Source: Promerops cafer
Taxonomy: Eukaryota; Chordata; Aves; Passeriformes; Nectariniidae
Direction of reading: 5' to 3'
Assembly (NCBI GenBank): GCA_013398275.1
Contig: VZSE01002700.1
Span: 2,040,455-2,104,454, forward strand
DNA: 64,000 nucleotides
Numbering within the stretch: position 1 is the stretch's first letter; every line of letters starts with the position of its first letter. The translations under genes were made by a program, and so were the position numbers. The notes beneath the pieces were generated by a model. The model saw only the letters and a list, made by a program, of their open reading frames with translations, had not been told where the DNA came from and did no database searches. Shown piece by piece: positions 48,701 to 61,882 of the stretch.

Positions 48701-50378
48701 AAACTGCTGCTGCTTTATTTATAAGAACGAAGTCACTTATTGAAGCAAAATCACAGTTCTTCCAAGTTCATACTATTATGGCTTAGAAGTTCTGTACAGA
48801 ATAATAAGAGACTTCAAGAAAAACATTATTTTCCCTCTGGCATTGGATGGGATTCAAAACCAGTCTCCACAAGTTATACTGAAAGAAGATGTACTTTGGA
48901 CTGATGCTATTGACATCTTCTGGAAGATTTCTGCAGACATCAGCAGAACAATTTTTACCAAAGTGGTGTTGTTGTGTATTGCTGTATAGTATTGTACTTT
49001 AGAATTAATTCTAAATAATTTTGTGCCACTTTTGTCGTACAGTCTTATCCCTGGCACTCCAAAAAGTTGTCAACAATTAATAAAATCTTCCCTATTATTC
49101 TCTACTCTATGAATGAACAGGTGTTTGGAAAACAAAAATCTTGAATATCAGAACTTAGCTAAATGCAGATATCAAGCTCCTATTCCCTTCATTAGTAAAA
49201 TGCATTTTTTTTTTCTGCCAGTTCAACATATTAGTTATGCCATGATGTACTAATGTCATTTGACCTCTTTTACTTGGTAGCTGGAAGAGGAATTCATCTG
49301 CAGTGCCAAGACTCATGAAACACTGGGACAATGTCTCCACTCTGGCTGCTGGTCTTTAGATGTTTCCAAAATACAAATGGTAGACCTTTTCCTGCAGACC
49401 ACTCACCCTGTGCCCCCAACTTGCATTACCCCCCTCTAAGCAATCAGTTCTTTCCCTCTTTCCTGCTTTTAAGTTCTGGCTGAACTTAAAGAGGTTAACC
49501 TCACTTGAGAGTGAAATCTTAAAGAAGTTAAGCTTCACTCACTGTTGGTTTTACAGTGGGTGTGTCTCTATCCAGGTGACCTAATACAGGCAGGCTGGGA
49601 AACTCTTCTGTCTTCTCTCTTTCTTTCTAATTTCTAAGTGATTTCTTGGTGCATATTTTGAAGGGTACAACTGCAAGCATATTTTGTCTGTTATCACTTT
49701 CAATGCAAGTACCTTTGTATTTCTCCACCTCACATACATCTCCCTGCCAACAATATATTGGTGATGCATGAGTGCAAAAAGGGATTACTACTAGGATAAA
49801 TACCTTCCCTGATTTTTTTTTTTCCTGTTGAAATTTGCAGTCTTTACCTGACATGCTCATAATACATTTCATCAGCACTGATAAAATTTCACTATTTCCT
49901 TTTGCTGTCTCTGCATCTTCTTTCCTTGTCCTGTGCTTACATCTGATAAAGCACATACTGCTCCACATGGAATCTGCTGCTTTTGTTGCAGAACACTAGG
50001 GACCTGACCTTAAAATTAAGCCTAGAAACAGTGGAACAAACTAAAACTGGTTACAGAAGGAGGGTTCCAGACTGTTACAGAGCAATTCATATTGAATAGC
50101 ACTGGAGCCATGCTGACATATTAACAATAAAAAGGAATCATCTGTGGAGGCAAAGATGGTAAGTCACAGAGGGCATATATAAGTGCAGCCTCAGAGCTAT
50201 AAAAGCCAGACTGACATTTATCACTCTGTGAATATTGGAGCTGTCATGTTGGTCCTCAGATGATTGTGTTACTACCTTCAAGACATTTTTTTAGATATGA
50301 AGCAAAGATTAGAGAGGGAATGAGAGAGAGAGAGACGTTTGCTAATAAGTATTGGGTGAAAGCCACGAAAAGGAATTA
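45701..50378. other. Unique noncoding sequence
   Basis: No gene or transposon is recognised. The 127-codon frame at 47590-47973 is the longest here. Its 3' half (47740-47950) is less AT-rich, but its product matches nothing I know and has no splice context. Confidence 0.45.
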
Positions 50379-50451
50379 GCATTTATATTATTTAGCATTA
50401 TTATTATTTATATTAGCATTATTATTATTTATTATTTATTATTTATATTTT
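50379..50451. repeat. ATT-rich repeat with duplicated unit
   Basis: AGCATTATTATTATTTAT occurs at 50394-50411 and again at 50415-50432, followed by TATTATTTATTATTTATATT. This is a slippage-prone low-complexity region. Confidence 0.9.
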
Positions 50452-50979
50452 TCATCAACCATACCCCCCTTCTTACTAATTTTTTTCCTTCCTTGGATTT
50501 TTCTAACCTTACACTAAAAGATCTTTGTACATTAAACCTAGTTCAGCTTCAGAATGAATTAAAAACAGTTGGACTAAGTACTATGTTCAGTGAACAACAA
50601 ATTGTACAGCTTCACATGTTATTATTTGTGTTAAAAGCTATTATGTAAATATATTGGCTTATATAAGCTTAAGTAGGATGGCACAGGAAGGCAAAGATGG
50701 GGCATACATACAGATCTATTGAAATGATACTCTGCGAGCATCTCCTCTAATATAAAATTGAATATACTCACTCAGAGGGCAGAAAAGAACCGTATGTCTA
50801 TTTTAGTGGTCACGTCCTGAAATGATGCACTTATTCCTTTTATAATATTTTGAAATAAATACATATGGGACCGGTCAGATGTCAACAGTAGCACTGAAAG
50901 GAGTATGAATTAGTCACACTGGCACACAGGGCCCTGGAACAATGAACACTGCTCTGGAAGACCCTTGAATGCAAGCCTA
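50452..50979. other. Noncoding sequence
   Basis: Nothing recognisable apart from ordinary AT-rich sequence. Confidence 0.5.
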
Positions 50980-51250
50980 TTTGCCTCTTAATCCAAATGA
51001 ATAATTAATGATAATTATCATGCTGCAGTTATTATCTGTGATAATAATATATCCGTAAGGTGAATAAATTCAATCTGCTACTATGCAGAAATGGCAACTC
51101 ATAATATTCTTAAGAAATACAGATATAATTATCAGTATTAACGGTCAAGGAAAAAAAAATGGAGAGATTTATATAAAGAATTATAGCAAAAGGTCTAAAG
51201 TTTAGTGAGAATGAATTAGATTGCATTATGTTTATTCTTTAGCTGTCATT
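50980..51250. promoter_or_regulatory. Candidate conserved noncoding element, TAAT-rich
   Basis: Dense in homeodomain-like cores: GAATAATTAATGATAATTATCATG near 50998-51021, then repeated ATAAT words and AGATATAATTATCAG near 51120. Not a simple repeat. ATGATAATTATCAT (51005-51018) is a perfect 14-bp palindrome. Conservation was not tested. Confidence 0.28.
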
Positions 51251-52460
51251 TCTGTGGTACCAGTTGGATATCTGTTTGCATTTTTTTCTAAGATCCATTT
51301 ATTAACAGCTGAAATGTGCATTTTTTTATTGCAATCCATCAATAACTTTTCTATCAGCCCACTGATAGAGAAGAGCAGGCTGAGGATCTCAAAAGCATCC
51401 ATATGCAAATTGGTCCATTTGTGTAGTTAACTATGCTGGCAATTTTCCTCAGCTAAAAAACTTTACAGTATTAAAGGCAAAATTGACAAAACCAAATAAA
51501 ACATAAAAAGGTCAAATACACATTTGAAGCTTGTACAAACCTAGCCACAACGTTTATTTTTGAAAGCACCATAGGTGAGCTGTCAGTTAGGCAATCATAT
51601 TTAATCTGATCTCCCTCATTGGGCTTGTTGTGACAAAGGAAAATGGAAGGGGGATGGGTGTACAAGAGCAAGAGGTAGCAACTCCCCTCCCCTTCTTTTT
51701 GAAATTGTTTTTACATGTTTCTATTTTGGTTATTGAGATTTTCAGTCATTAATTTAAAGGCTTTAAAGTCTACTTAAGTTGAACTAAATTAATGATTGAG
51801 ATAAAGCTTTGAAATTCAAAGTTCATGCAGACCTTTAACTCACACCAGGAAGGCCTGGTGTTTCCCTCCTTCTTTTCATCCTATGATATGAGAATCTCTC
51901 AGTGAATCATTTCACTCAGTGGAATGATAATGAGATGTCGAATTTCTCACCTCTAGGTCGTTGCTTCAAATCTGGCACAGGTTGGTAGTAACCAAAATTC
52001 ATTATCTTCTACTTATGGTTCATCAGCCTATGTGAAATGGGCTGTTGTTTTTTTTGGTCTAGTTTTCAGCAGGCAAATGTCCATGCAGTAATGAGCCCTA
52101 ATTAGTACTGGAATAAGGCTGAAATTTGTATTTCTAACATAATATTTGGGGATTATTGTGACAACCCCTCAAAACTCTGGCAATTTACAGGACTGTTCCG
52201 GGAGAGGGGGTTAATTCTTCCATGACTGTCCCTGTGAGTCACCTATTTTTAGTTTCTTTTCAAAAGAAATGGGTAAAAGAAATTGCCTTTTTCTTCCACT
52301 CCCTTTTTCATCAGAAAACAACAGATTTCCCTCAAAGTGGATCCTGACAGGTGACAAGAATAATAACGTGTAAGAGTCAGTAAAAGAATGCATTATTAAT
52401 CACCCTGGGTTTCATTTAGGCCGTCAGCTCTGTGGGTGAGCTCTGTAGAAAGAAGAGTGG
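51251..52460. other. Noncoding sequence
   Basis: Nothing recognisable on either strand. Confidence 0.5.
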
Positions 52461-52635
52461 AGATATTATCATTATTATTTACTTGTCTACGTAGGAGTCA
52501 TGAACCAGGACATCATTGTATTAAGCAATGTGCAAACACAGAGGAGAAAGCTGGTTCCTGCCCTAAAGAGCATACAATTTTACCATAAAACAGGAAGCAG
52601 TGTATACTTACAGGTAGATGGACATAGATGGAGGA
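52461..52635 (+). mobile_element. Old amniote SINE/LINE remnant (MIR/L3-like, reptile-type)
   Basis: ATTATCATTATTATTTA is followed by CCAGGACATCATTGTATTAAGCAATGTGCAAACACAGAGGAGAAAG and then TTCCTGCCCTAAAGAGCATACAATTT. This tracks closely the abundant reptilian retroposon segment 'ATTATTATTTAT..CCCATTGTGCTAGGCACTGTACAAACACA..GAGACAGTCCCTGCCCCAAAGAGCTTACAATCT'. Downstream AGGTAGATGGACATAGATGG fits the 'AGACAGACA..GGATGG' part. Only a fragment survives, and the exact family name is uncertain. Confidence 0.65.
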
Positions 52636-52739
52636 ATAAAGTTATGCCTGCCAGCTTAATGTTTATTTTTAACAACAGCATGGTATTTATAGTAATGATG
52701 TGCTAAAATACCTTCTCAAGATTTTTTTCTTTCCCACAG

Positions 52740-54560
52740 AAAAAAGATGAAATCTGAAATGGAGAATTAGTAAAGGAAAAGTTGTATTTGCAGATGTTGA
52801 GGCAACCGTGAAGGGCAGCTTGAGGGAAAAAAAACTTGTTTGAAAATGGAATAAAAGGACAAGTCCTGATACTGGCTGTGCAGCCAATAATCAATAGAAA
52901 ATTGAAAAGAGGAAATTATGGAAAAGGTGAAGGGTGTTCACAGGTTGCTATTACATCTACTGTGTCAAGCAAAAAAAGAGACGAGGAGAAGGAAAGGAAA
53001 TATTACGAAAGCACTGAGCTGGAAGATGGTCTTTGCTACAGCAATCCTACAGCAACAACAGTGTTTACTAGTGGTGGAGAAAATAGCATCACAGTAAGCT
53101 AGAGAGAAAGTGATGAAGAACTTGATCTGTGTGTGAGTATTTGTGTCTATGAAGGGAATAACAGTGAGAGGATGCAGACAAATTCATCTTGAAAAGGCTT
53201 TGCTAAAAGTCTTAGAAAACTTAGGCAATGTCTGGATTTGGTCTACAATATATGTGTTATTTATTTACCTTTTTGTAATATATTTCAGCTGAATGATGAT
53301 GAAAATGTGACCCAGTGATCCAGAGAAGTGTTATTAGGAAGTATTTGTTAGAAAATAATTAAGGACCTTGCTTAGCCTTTTTAACTTGCAAAGAAGCTAG
53401 GGGTCCACAAGCAAGCAGAAGTCCATCAAGCAGAGTTTCTTGTGAAGTGAAAAAGGTGGTCTAAGTTAAAGAAGGTATGTATTTGAACACCTGCAATTCA
53501 TTTTCTTATATGAATAATATAAATCTAAAGGAAGAAGAGCCATTTCATAAGTCCCTTCCTGTGTGGGGAAGAAATTTGATGTGGGTTTTTACAGGGCGTG
53601 ACAAAAGCGTGAAGAAAAAGGAAGACTAGTAGAAGACAATATCATGAGAAGGGAGCAGGTAATCTTATAGAAAGAAAAGGGCAGATAGCTGAGTAAAAGA
53701 TGGTAGAAATGCCAAAGAGAGTGAACAAGAATGGCCAGGAAGAGGGTTTGAGAGCACCTGGCAAGAACAGCTTCCACACAGGGCAGGGTGAAAAAGGCTG
53801 TGTTGGAGAGGGTATGGGTTGAAAAGCAGGGAGAAGAATTGCCAATTCTCATTGTAAACAAGTTATTTGACGAATTTACAATGAAACAGAGCAGGGACTT
53901 AAGGCTGCACTTGGAGAGGAACAAAAGGTCAAAGGTGACATCTAAGACTAAAGCATCTAAAGCATATTGTACCATGAGGGGAAAGTCAAAATAGGGTGAG
54001 AAGGTAAGGAGAAGAGTAATAGGGAGGCTGTCTGTGGGAACAAAGGATGTGAGGAGCTGGAAGAGAACAGGGGCATGAGGATGGAATTTGGAGAAGAGAG
54101 CAAAAGAGAAACATCAACGTCTATGACAGAAAAGAGTACAACCTCTGTAAAAGGAGGAAAATGGAAATGTACACCAAGGTGAGGAATGAAGGTCATGACT
54201 TTTGTTGCCTATGATTTCTTGGAAGTAGAGCAAAATTCTAGCAGCAATGGAATTAATGACAGGAAAATGGGGAAATTTGAGATATAAATTAAAACTTGTC
54301 ACATGGGACCATGGGCTGGGGATTCAGTTAAGGTAAAGCAAGGTCTCTAGGAAGGCATCAAAGAGGAAAGGATGAATTTGCAGTGGAGCTTGACAAGACA
54401 CATTCAATATGGTTCAAGAAAAAAATGGATAATGTGTATGTTGGTGGTGAGCCAGGAAAAGAAAATGGATTAATGGAACTTGAACTGAAAAAGATGAGCC
54501 AAAAGCACCAAAGTGGAGGAAAGTAGAACCTGTAGGGAGGAAGGCCTGCTGTTGGAACTT
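52740..54560 (+). other. Long purine-biased block on the plus strand
   Basis: For about 1.8 kb the plus strand is clearly enriched in A and G over T and C, most strongly at 53590-54500. Such strand asymmetry is seen in LINE bodies and in transcribed exons, but I cannot match the sequence to a family. Open frames on both strands (for example 53788-53994 plus; 53589-53975 and 54358-54729 minus) reflect the bias. It may be an unrecognised ancient transposon or a lncRNA. Confidence 0.4.
53926..53938 (+). promoter_or_regulatory. DR1-like nuclear-receptor motif
   Basis: AGGTCA-A-AGGTGA is a direct repeat of the nuclear-receptor half-site with one-base spacing (DR1). It differs from the ideal at one base. 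Single motifs like this occur by chance at moderate frequency. Confidence 0.2.
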
Positions 54561-56426
54561 CAGCGTCAGCGCAGCCATGCACATTGAGAGCAACCATCTT
54601 GCTCGGTGTTAACTGATGAGAATGCGAGGTGGACTTTGATTCTTCAGGCTTTAAAATTAATTTGTTAGACCCTGGGGAAAAGACAGATAAAGAAAGCTCA
54701 CTTGTCCACTTTTCTGGTGACGCAAACATACCTACTGCAGGACACCTGCTACCTCAGTACCAGACCAAACCAGTCCCTTGTCAATTCAGTTGTCACACAG
54801 ATGAGAGTGCTAGCCCCAGAGTACAACACAAACTGCACTTCTTGATTATTTTGTTATAATCTGTACTGCAAACTAGACAGTAAATATATGCCTTTTTATT
54901 TCCTTTTTCNTTGGACTTATACACCACTTTCTGGATGTGCATAGTAGATTCAGCCTTAGCAAGTATTTACACAGATCTTCTATCTTTTTCATATTAATCC
55001 TTGTCTCTTAAGTCTATCACAGTTTTAAACTATCTTTCAGGTAAATCCTGAAGATATGGATACCCTCGTGGGGGATATTTAAATTTTTAAAATTTAATAT
55101 TTATTGTTATTAACAATTTATTGTTTATCTATACTTAAAAGTACATTTGAAGTATGCTTTACACCTGTTTTTTTTTGTAATGAGAACTAACCCACAGTCC
55201 ATGCAAGTGGTGATACAATAGACTGTGAGAGTCTTCACATAATACCAAGTGAGGAGGGAACAATCAAGATTGATGCAGCTATGGATGTAGTAGGCATGTG
55301 TCAGTGGTTAATTTCAGTGATTAATTTTAGTGTACTAAAACTGAGTGGTGTCAGGAGTCCTATGGAGAATCAGGATGAGTTCATCTCACTAAGTCTCCTA
55401 GGCAACTTTTCCAGTTTTCAGTGGGACAGTATTTATCTTTGTCCACTGCATCACTGTCATGTTTTATTCAAGCTTGGTATTGTCATGCCCAAAAAAGTAA
55501 TAAAATTTTAATTTTTGTGGGGGTAACTAAGAAAGAAATAGTTTCTATAAGCAATTTTATAGTCTGATGCCTTTAAGTTAATACGGCATCCTAACAGTCT
55601 AATGTCCCAGTAGCCTTCCAGTCCTGGTAAGTTTTTTGTCTTCTACTGCTGCTATGCTACTTATTGATTTAGTGACAGTTAAGAAGCAACAGTGACATGT
55701 TAATGGGTGACTACAAAGATCTGTTCTAGAAAGGGATTCCAATCCAAGCCCTCTGAATTCAGGGGTGATCTGCTCAGCTAGGATGTAGTTTGGCCAGTCT
55801 ACTCAGTCATTACCCTAACCATCCCAGCACTGTGCTGCATTCCTCCTGGGTAAGAGGGAAGAGCTGGGGCACACGTGTATAAGAGGAATGTGGGTGCAAG
55901 ACTGTGAGAGCAGAGGCTGCAAGCAAGGAAACAGAAAGTTTGAGAAAGTAAAATGGGCTATGGGTAAATGTGGAAAGGAAGTAAGCATTAGATTTAGGAA
56001 AGAAGAGGCATAAGAAAATCAGCAGGAAGCCAAATTTAGCAGTCGTATCATATATGAAAAGAATTTGTTATTTCTCCCCTCTTACCTTGAAGAACTTTCT
56101 AAATACATCTTTTTTCACTCTAGATACCTAGATCCCAACTTGGCAAAGCGCTTCAGCCTATGCTTGACTTAGCAAATTAGTTGTATACAATTCTTAATTG
56201 ACTGAGGGTCTAAATGCATCTCAAGGTATGCTTAATATTAAGCCTATGCACATATGCTGTGCTGAGTTAGAGGCTAAACAATGTGAAAGGCTCTGCTATG
56301 CAGAACTGAGAAAAGTGAGACTTATCCACAGATAACAGAGTATGAAATGTTAACTGTTTACACAGACACTGCCTTTGAGACCAAGCTACGATACAGTCAT
56401 TTCTTTTTGCTGGTAGAAATAATCAA
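54561..56426. other. Unique noncoding sequence
   Basis: No gene or transposon is recognised. AT-rich around 55080-55150 (ATTTAAATTTTTAAAATTTAATATT). Confidence 0.5.
54910..54910. other. Ambiguous base (N)
   Basis: The only unresolved base in the window. It lies at the end of a TTTTTC run, so it is probably a sequencing ambiguity beside a homopolymer. Confidence 0.99.
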
Positions 56427-56805
56427 TAGAATCACTGAATCATAGAAAGGCTTGGGTTGGAAGGGATTTTAAAGATCATCTAGTACCAACTCCCCCCTGC
56501 TATGACCAGGCATGCCACCCACTAGATCAGGCTGCTCAGTACTCCTTCCAACCAGGCCTTGAACAGTCCCAAGAATGGAACATCCAGAAATTCTCTAGGC
56601 AGCCAGTCCCAGTGCCTCACCACCCTCTGATTAAACACTTCCTTCCTCACATCTAATCTAAAATTCTTGTTTAGTTTAAAACCATTCCCCCTTGTCCTAT
56701 CACTATAGATAGATGGTATAGATACCCATGTGAAAAGTCGCTGTACCTAATTTTTACAAGTTGCCTTTTAAGTACTGGAAGGCCAAAATGGGGTTTCCTC
56801 TCATT
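56427..56805 (-). mobile_element. CR1 LINE, truncated 3' part
   Basis: The plus strand reads AGAATCACTGAATCATAGAAAGGCTTGGGTTGGAAGGGATTTTAAAGATCATC. It continues with the CR1 complement: AACCAGGCCTTGAACAGTCCC, GGAACATCCAGAAATTCTCTAGGCAGCC, CAGTGCCTCACCACCCTC and CCATTCCCCCTTGTCCTATCACTA. The copy runs further into the element than the others on this strand. An ATAGATAGATGGTATAGATACC insertion or variant is near 56706-56727. The copy is non-coding and diverged. Confidence 0.95.
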
Positions 56806-59800
56806 TTGCAGAAGCAATTTGCAGGAGCACACAGTACATGAACTTGCATTTTCTCATGAAAACATAGCTACTCCAAAGTGATTTAACAGTAGCTGCAGTT
56901 AACTATTGAGAGAAAATCCCGATATTGCCTCTTTCAAAAGTACACTTTCTATAACATTGTACTTACAGGAGCTAGTAGTTTTCACACAGTCACAGTTTCA
57001 CTAGGATTAATTGGTATGATAGTCTTACAAAACAAAACTGATGGAAATGCCTATTCAAATTGAAATATCAATAATAACCCTGAATCCATTGTTCTGTTCA
57101 TTCCCAAGAAAAGATATACAGCATCTTTCCTTGAAACCTGTTTGTCTTCAGCAGATGAAATTCACCTGCGAGAATGTGTAATGACCAAGACCCTCCATCT
57201 ACTTCTTCCCTGGGATCTGCTTCAAAAGGAATAATAGCTTAAAATATAAAAAAATATATTGTTATGTACTTTTAAATTTTACACCTGTTTTCACTGGAAC
57301 ATGCCATTTTCTTGACTTGTTTCTGAAACCCACAATATCAATGAATTTCTCTTGAGAAAAATGGCCTTTTAATTCATTACTTGTATCTCCATGACAATAA
57401 GTGTTGGTGTGATCATACTGGAGAAGGAAAGTGTTCTTCTTTATGCATAAATATCCACGATGCTTATCAGCCTAGAAAAATTTCTCAGCTAGGACCTGAG
57501 GAAAATAGCTTGTCTCGTAAGATGAGAGATTGGTTCTGTCTTAATGGCATGTCTACCCTGAGTCTACATCCCCAGCAAAGTAGGATAACTCTGCATCTTC
57601 TATAACAAGTTTTCAGTAGCTCTGTAGTGAGCATTTTGAGAGTTTTGATATTTGTTGAGCATTGCATTGTACTTTGGCACTTGGATGACTATTACAGACA
57701 AATGATTTCCTGTCCGATACAGAATCACCTGTTCAAAAGTCTAGGCATTTAGAGGAATAAGCAGCTACTTTATATATGATTTCTAGAATCTGAAGTGCTT
57801 ATTTATTTGAAATGAACATTTTTGTTTCATTAAAACAAGTTAGAAAGTATATTCCATGGTGAATTAGATATAACCATCAAGACAAGTTCGGGCAGAAATG
57901 GTTTTAATCATTTTCATTCATTCCAGCCAGTGAGGCCAATTGTTATGCATTTATGTGATTTTCAGTTGTTACCTCTGACCAGGGGTCCTTCAGCAGCCAT
58001 CATTATCCCATGCCAGCTGCCCTCTTCATTTGCCTACTGACAACCAGTTTCCTTTCCTAAAATGGTTAGAATAATTTGAACAGTTCTCTGGAGTTTAGGA
58101 CTTGTCTGTGCTCATCAAAACACAAGTGAGATAGGCAAGAAAACAGGGCACAGAAAAGTATCATTAACCTCAAAATATTGAAATAAATTCAAATTTCTGG
58201 TCTCACAAGACTGCATTCAAGATTGTGCCTGCTGATCTATGCTGTAATGTAAAAATACAGCAGTCTGTATTGTGATAACAGCAGAAACCTGCATACTGAA
58301 ATTTGTAAGCATTTTCCAAAGTAATGAAAATATCCTTTTGGTTGAATTATGTCTACCAGTAAGCAGAAACATTTGACATGACATATTTCAAAATTACTAT
58401 GTTTTGTGTTTGTGTACATAGCAGTGTCAATGGTTTAAATGATAATGAACATCTAAAATTAAAGGAGAGATGGATGAATACCTCATATGAAATACTGTAC
58501 AGCTATTTTTAAATTAATACTAGTGTAGGACTCAAGAGTGCTTTTCCCCCCCTAGATACTCACTCTCAGTGAATCTGACTATAAATCTGCAAATCTTTAG
58601 TGAGGGAGGGCAACCACCCATACACTTCTACCACTTCAGTCCCTTCCTTACTTATAAAGACTCTTTCAGATTTACAAGTAATCTCACGGTGGCTAAATAT
58701 TGAGAACTAATGAATGCATTTTTATAGCTACAGGTTGCTATCATAAAACAATCCAAAATGCCCCTGAATTGTCAAGACAGAACATTTTCCCAATAATTTT
58801 GTGATTTTCATGATCTGCTAATATCCCTCTGTCTAATTCAACTTCTCTGATGCTTTGGTGAAATCCTAACTTGCACAGATGAGCAAATGCACAAATATTA
58901 TATTCTGGGTCATTCCCAAGTATGTGCAGTGTTGAATAAAGACATGCTTCCTGCAAGGCTCAGAACAAATGAACATCCATGACCCATTTGCATACTCAAC
59001 ATTTCATTTCTTCCAGCTAAATGCCACTTCCTCAGTCCCAGCAGTTTTACTGCTGAATATCTAGCAGACACGAATTCCTTAGTGGGAGAAATTGTGTACC
59101 TTGATAAAGAACATTTGCAAATGAAATACCTTGGTTAAATTATAGCATCAGAATAACATATCTTTTAATACAGAACTTGCCTCAGAATATAGGATTTAAA
59201 ACTATAGTAATTGTCACAAATCAAAGAGATATCTCGGTGTTATAAAAAGTCTCTTTCAATAAAGAATAAACATAAATCTATCCTCTTATATTCTCAGAGT
59301 ATGATTCATCTCACTTTATTAGCTCTTGTAATGTAGGCATTTAGTCTTATGTGGGCTACATCTGCAGCTGGTGGATTGAATGTAGAGTTTGCTACAGGGT
59401 GACATGATCCTTCCTCAGGTACGTGTCTAGGGTAAACAGGATGAATTACTAGATGCTGTCTCTCTCTGCTGATTACTGATGGATGTTATAATATTAGCTT
59501 ACACTAGACATCTTTTTTAGTGGTTTAAGTTAGAAGGAAAGAATCCCACGCTACACATATTACGAATCTCAGACATTTCAATTGTTTTACCCAAGATGCT
59601 TAATGAAGGTCAAGCTTTAAATTTTCACAGAGTAGTTACACTCCCTTGCTGGAGATTGAAACAAAACGTGTGTAATTGATAATGAAACTAAACATTGCCA
59701 ATGGTTTTTGTAAACCTCTCATGAGTCAGATGGGTCTTTAAAGCATATGGCTCAAGTGTTTCTGATTGGGATGATATATAATCTATTTTGGTGCTTTGGG

Positions 59801-61792
59801 CTTATGTACTATGGGATTGATAGAATTGATATCACTACAGTAATATAAATGATTCCCGTCTGTTACAATGAACTATTATCAGTTCCTAAAAAATTCATCA
59901 AATTCTAAGAGTGGCCTGAAATCTTCAGGACAAAATTCTGGGATGTAACTCATAAAAAAACTGTTCAGCTGTTTCTAGAAGTAAAAGCTATTGTATAAAA
60001 CAAACAATCAGTAATATATGGCTGCTAGAAAATAAATACTTGTGGCCTACTCCTTTAGAAGCTCCAAGGGTGCCACGGCTTTAGAATATGAAGTCTTCCC
60101 AGCTCTGCCAGGGAGAGGAGCTGAGCAGAGTTTGAGTACTTGAAACCTACTTAGCCAAGGGGTGCATTGCCAGATACCTGTGCTGGCAAGATAAGGAAAC
60201 TGTAGTCAGGAAATTGTAAAAATGAGCTAATACTGAGAGGAGATTTCATAGACCTGACAAAGGGGTGGGGTTAAAACTGAGAGTTTGCACAGACAATGGG
60301 GTGCTGGAGCAAGAAGCTCAGGAGAGGAAATTTTGTCCAAAGTGGGTTGAACAAAAACACAGTAAAGAAAAGACTGAGTAATTAAGATCGGGGAGCTAGA
60401 ATTACTATGGAAAGAAAATGGGATTGAAAAGGAGTGTTGGATTACAACTGTGATAGCCACATGATATGACTGTGGCTCACAGAGCTAAAAGATGAGGGCT
60501 GGCAATTCAGAGAAAAGCAGCACAGTATCTAAAGAGAGACAGAGGAGGGACAAGACTAGCTTGTAACGAACACACATTTCCAAAATTCTGAGCCAAATCC
60601 TTTTTCTCTACCAGAAAACCAACCACAGAAAAAGGCTCTGGGTACACACACAGAGCAGAAATTCACTTTAAAGGTGGTGTACAACTCAGGGAGACTTGTC
60701 TTTCCAGCTGATCAAAGAGAAGGTTAAAAGAACCTGAAGGCAGACAAATTCAGATGCAACATCCAATATACATTTTTAATACTGAAAGTTAAAATCCATT
60801 ATAATTTATCAAGAGGTATGGCAAATTTTCTATCAGGGAATAACTTTCAAATAAAAACATCAATATTTTTCAAGTTGCACAAAGAAATAGTTGGAGGAAT
60901 TCCTATGGAAATATATTATCTTATGAAGCAGGTATTCGTTTTGAATCTGTAAATGCCCTCTCCAGACCCCCATTATAGTCTGCATAGAAAAGAAAAAATT
61001 CCTGCCATTATTGGTTGGTTACTTAAAATTTTCAATGGATCCTGATTGATTCTTGGGCTGTTTATAAGGCAGAATTTTCAGAAAAAGTCTACAACAATTT
61101 AATGAAATCACATCCACACAGGGAGTTGAAATATGGCTTCTCAGTCATTAGTCGCAAACTCATTTTATTAACTGTCCAATCAAATTTTCTTATTAGTGTT
61201 TCAAAATAATTTAATTTTTGTTAGCAATATAGATACATCTTATACATTTATGTTTCACAAAACACGGAAAAAGAAATTGCTCAGGCTGAGTAGACATGAC
61301 CTGTTTTGATAAAAAAAAATTCACTTTTTCTAGTTTTCATACTTTTGTACTTTATATTGTTCTAGGATGCTTTTTTACTGATGGAGGAAAAAAATATAGA
61401 GTAAATAAACCAATTGTTCACAATGATAGAACTAAAAAAGAAAATCCATATTTTACCTATTATCTTTAGGTAGAAATATTAGAGAGAAAATATTTTATCT
61501 AACCCAGCTGATGTATGTATAAAGCATGAGGTAATATTTTTAAGGGTTGAAATGCATTCACATATATGAGTAGGTAAGGGTGGCACTTGGAGATTCTGAT
61601 AAATCAAAGGAATTCTATACACTTATGTTTAATTCATATAATATTCTCTAGGTCTCTAACAAAACTGATTAAATCTATTACCAGATATTTTGTTAACACA
61701 GCATCCATATATAGAGACCACTGAAATACATTGATTTAAATTTATCAGAGCAATTTCTATTTGTAGAATAAATCTGAGTATTTATCTTACAA
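56806..61792. other. Unique noncoding sequence
   Basis: About 5 kb without a recognised gene, RNA or transposon. The segment 60060-60640 is somewhat purine-rich and less AT-rich, but I cannot assign it. Confidence 0.5.
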
Positions 61793-61841
61793 ATATATAT
61801 ATATGTATACATATATATATATATATATACTTGTTAAGGTG

Positions 61842-61873
<32 letters not shown>

Positions 61874-61882
61874 TGTTAAGGT
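61793..61882. repeat. (TA)n microsatellite with a duplicated 36/42-bp unit
   Basis: Unit one (61805-61840) and unit two (61841-61882) both read GTATACATATAT...ACTTGTTAAGGT. They differ only in the number of TA pairs, three more in the second. This is a tandem duplication of a TA tract plus its flank, followed by TA slippage. The TA arms are self-complementary. Confidence 0.97.
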
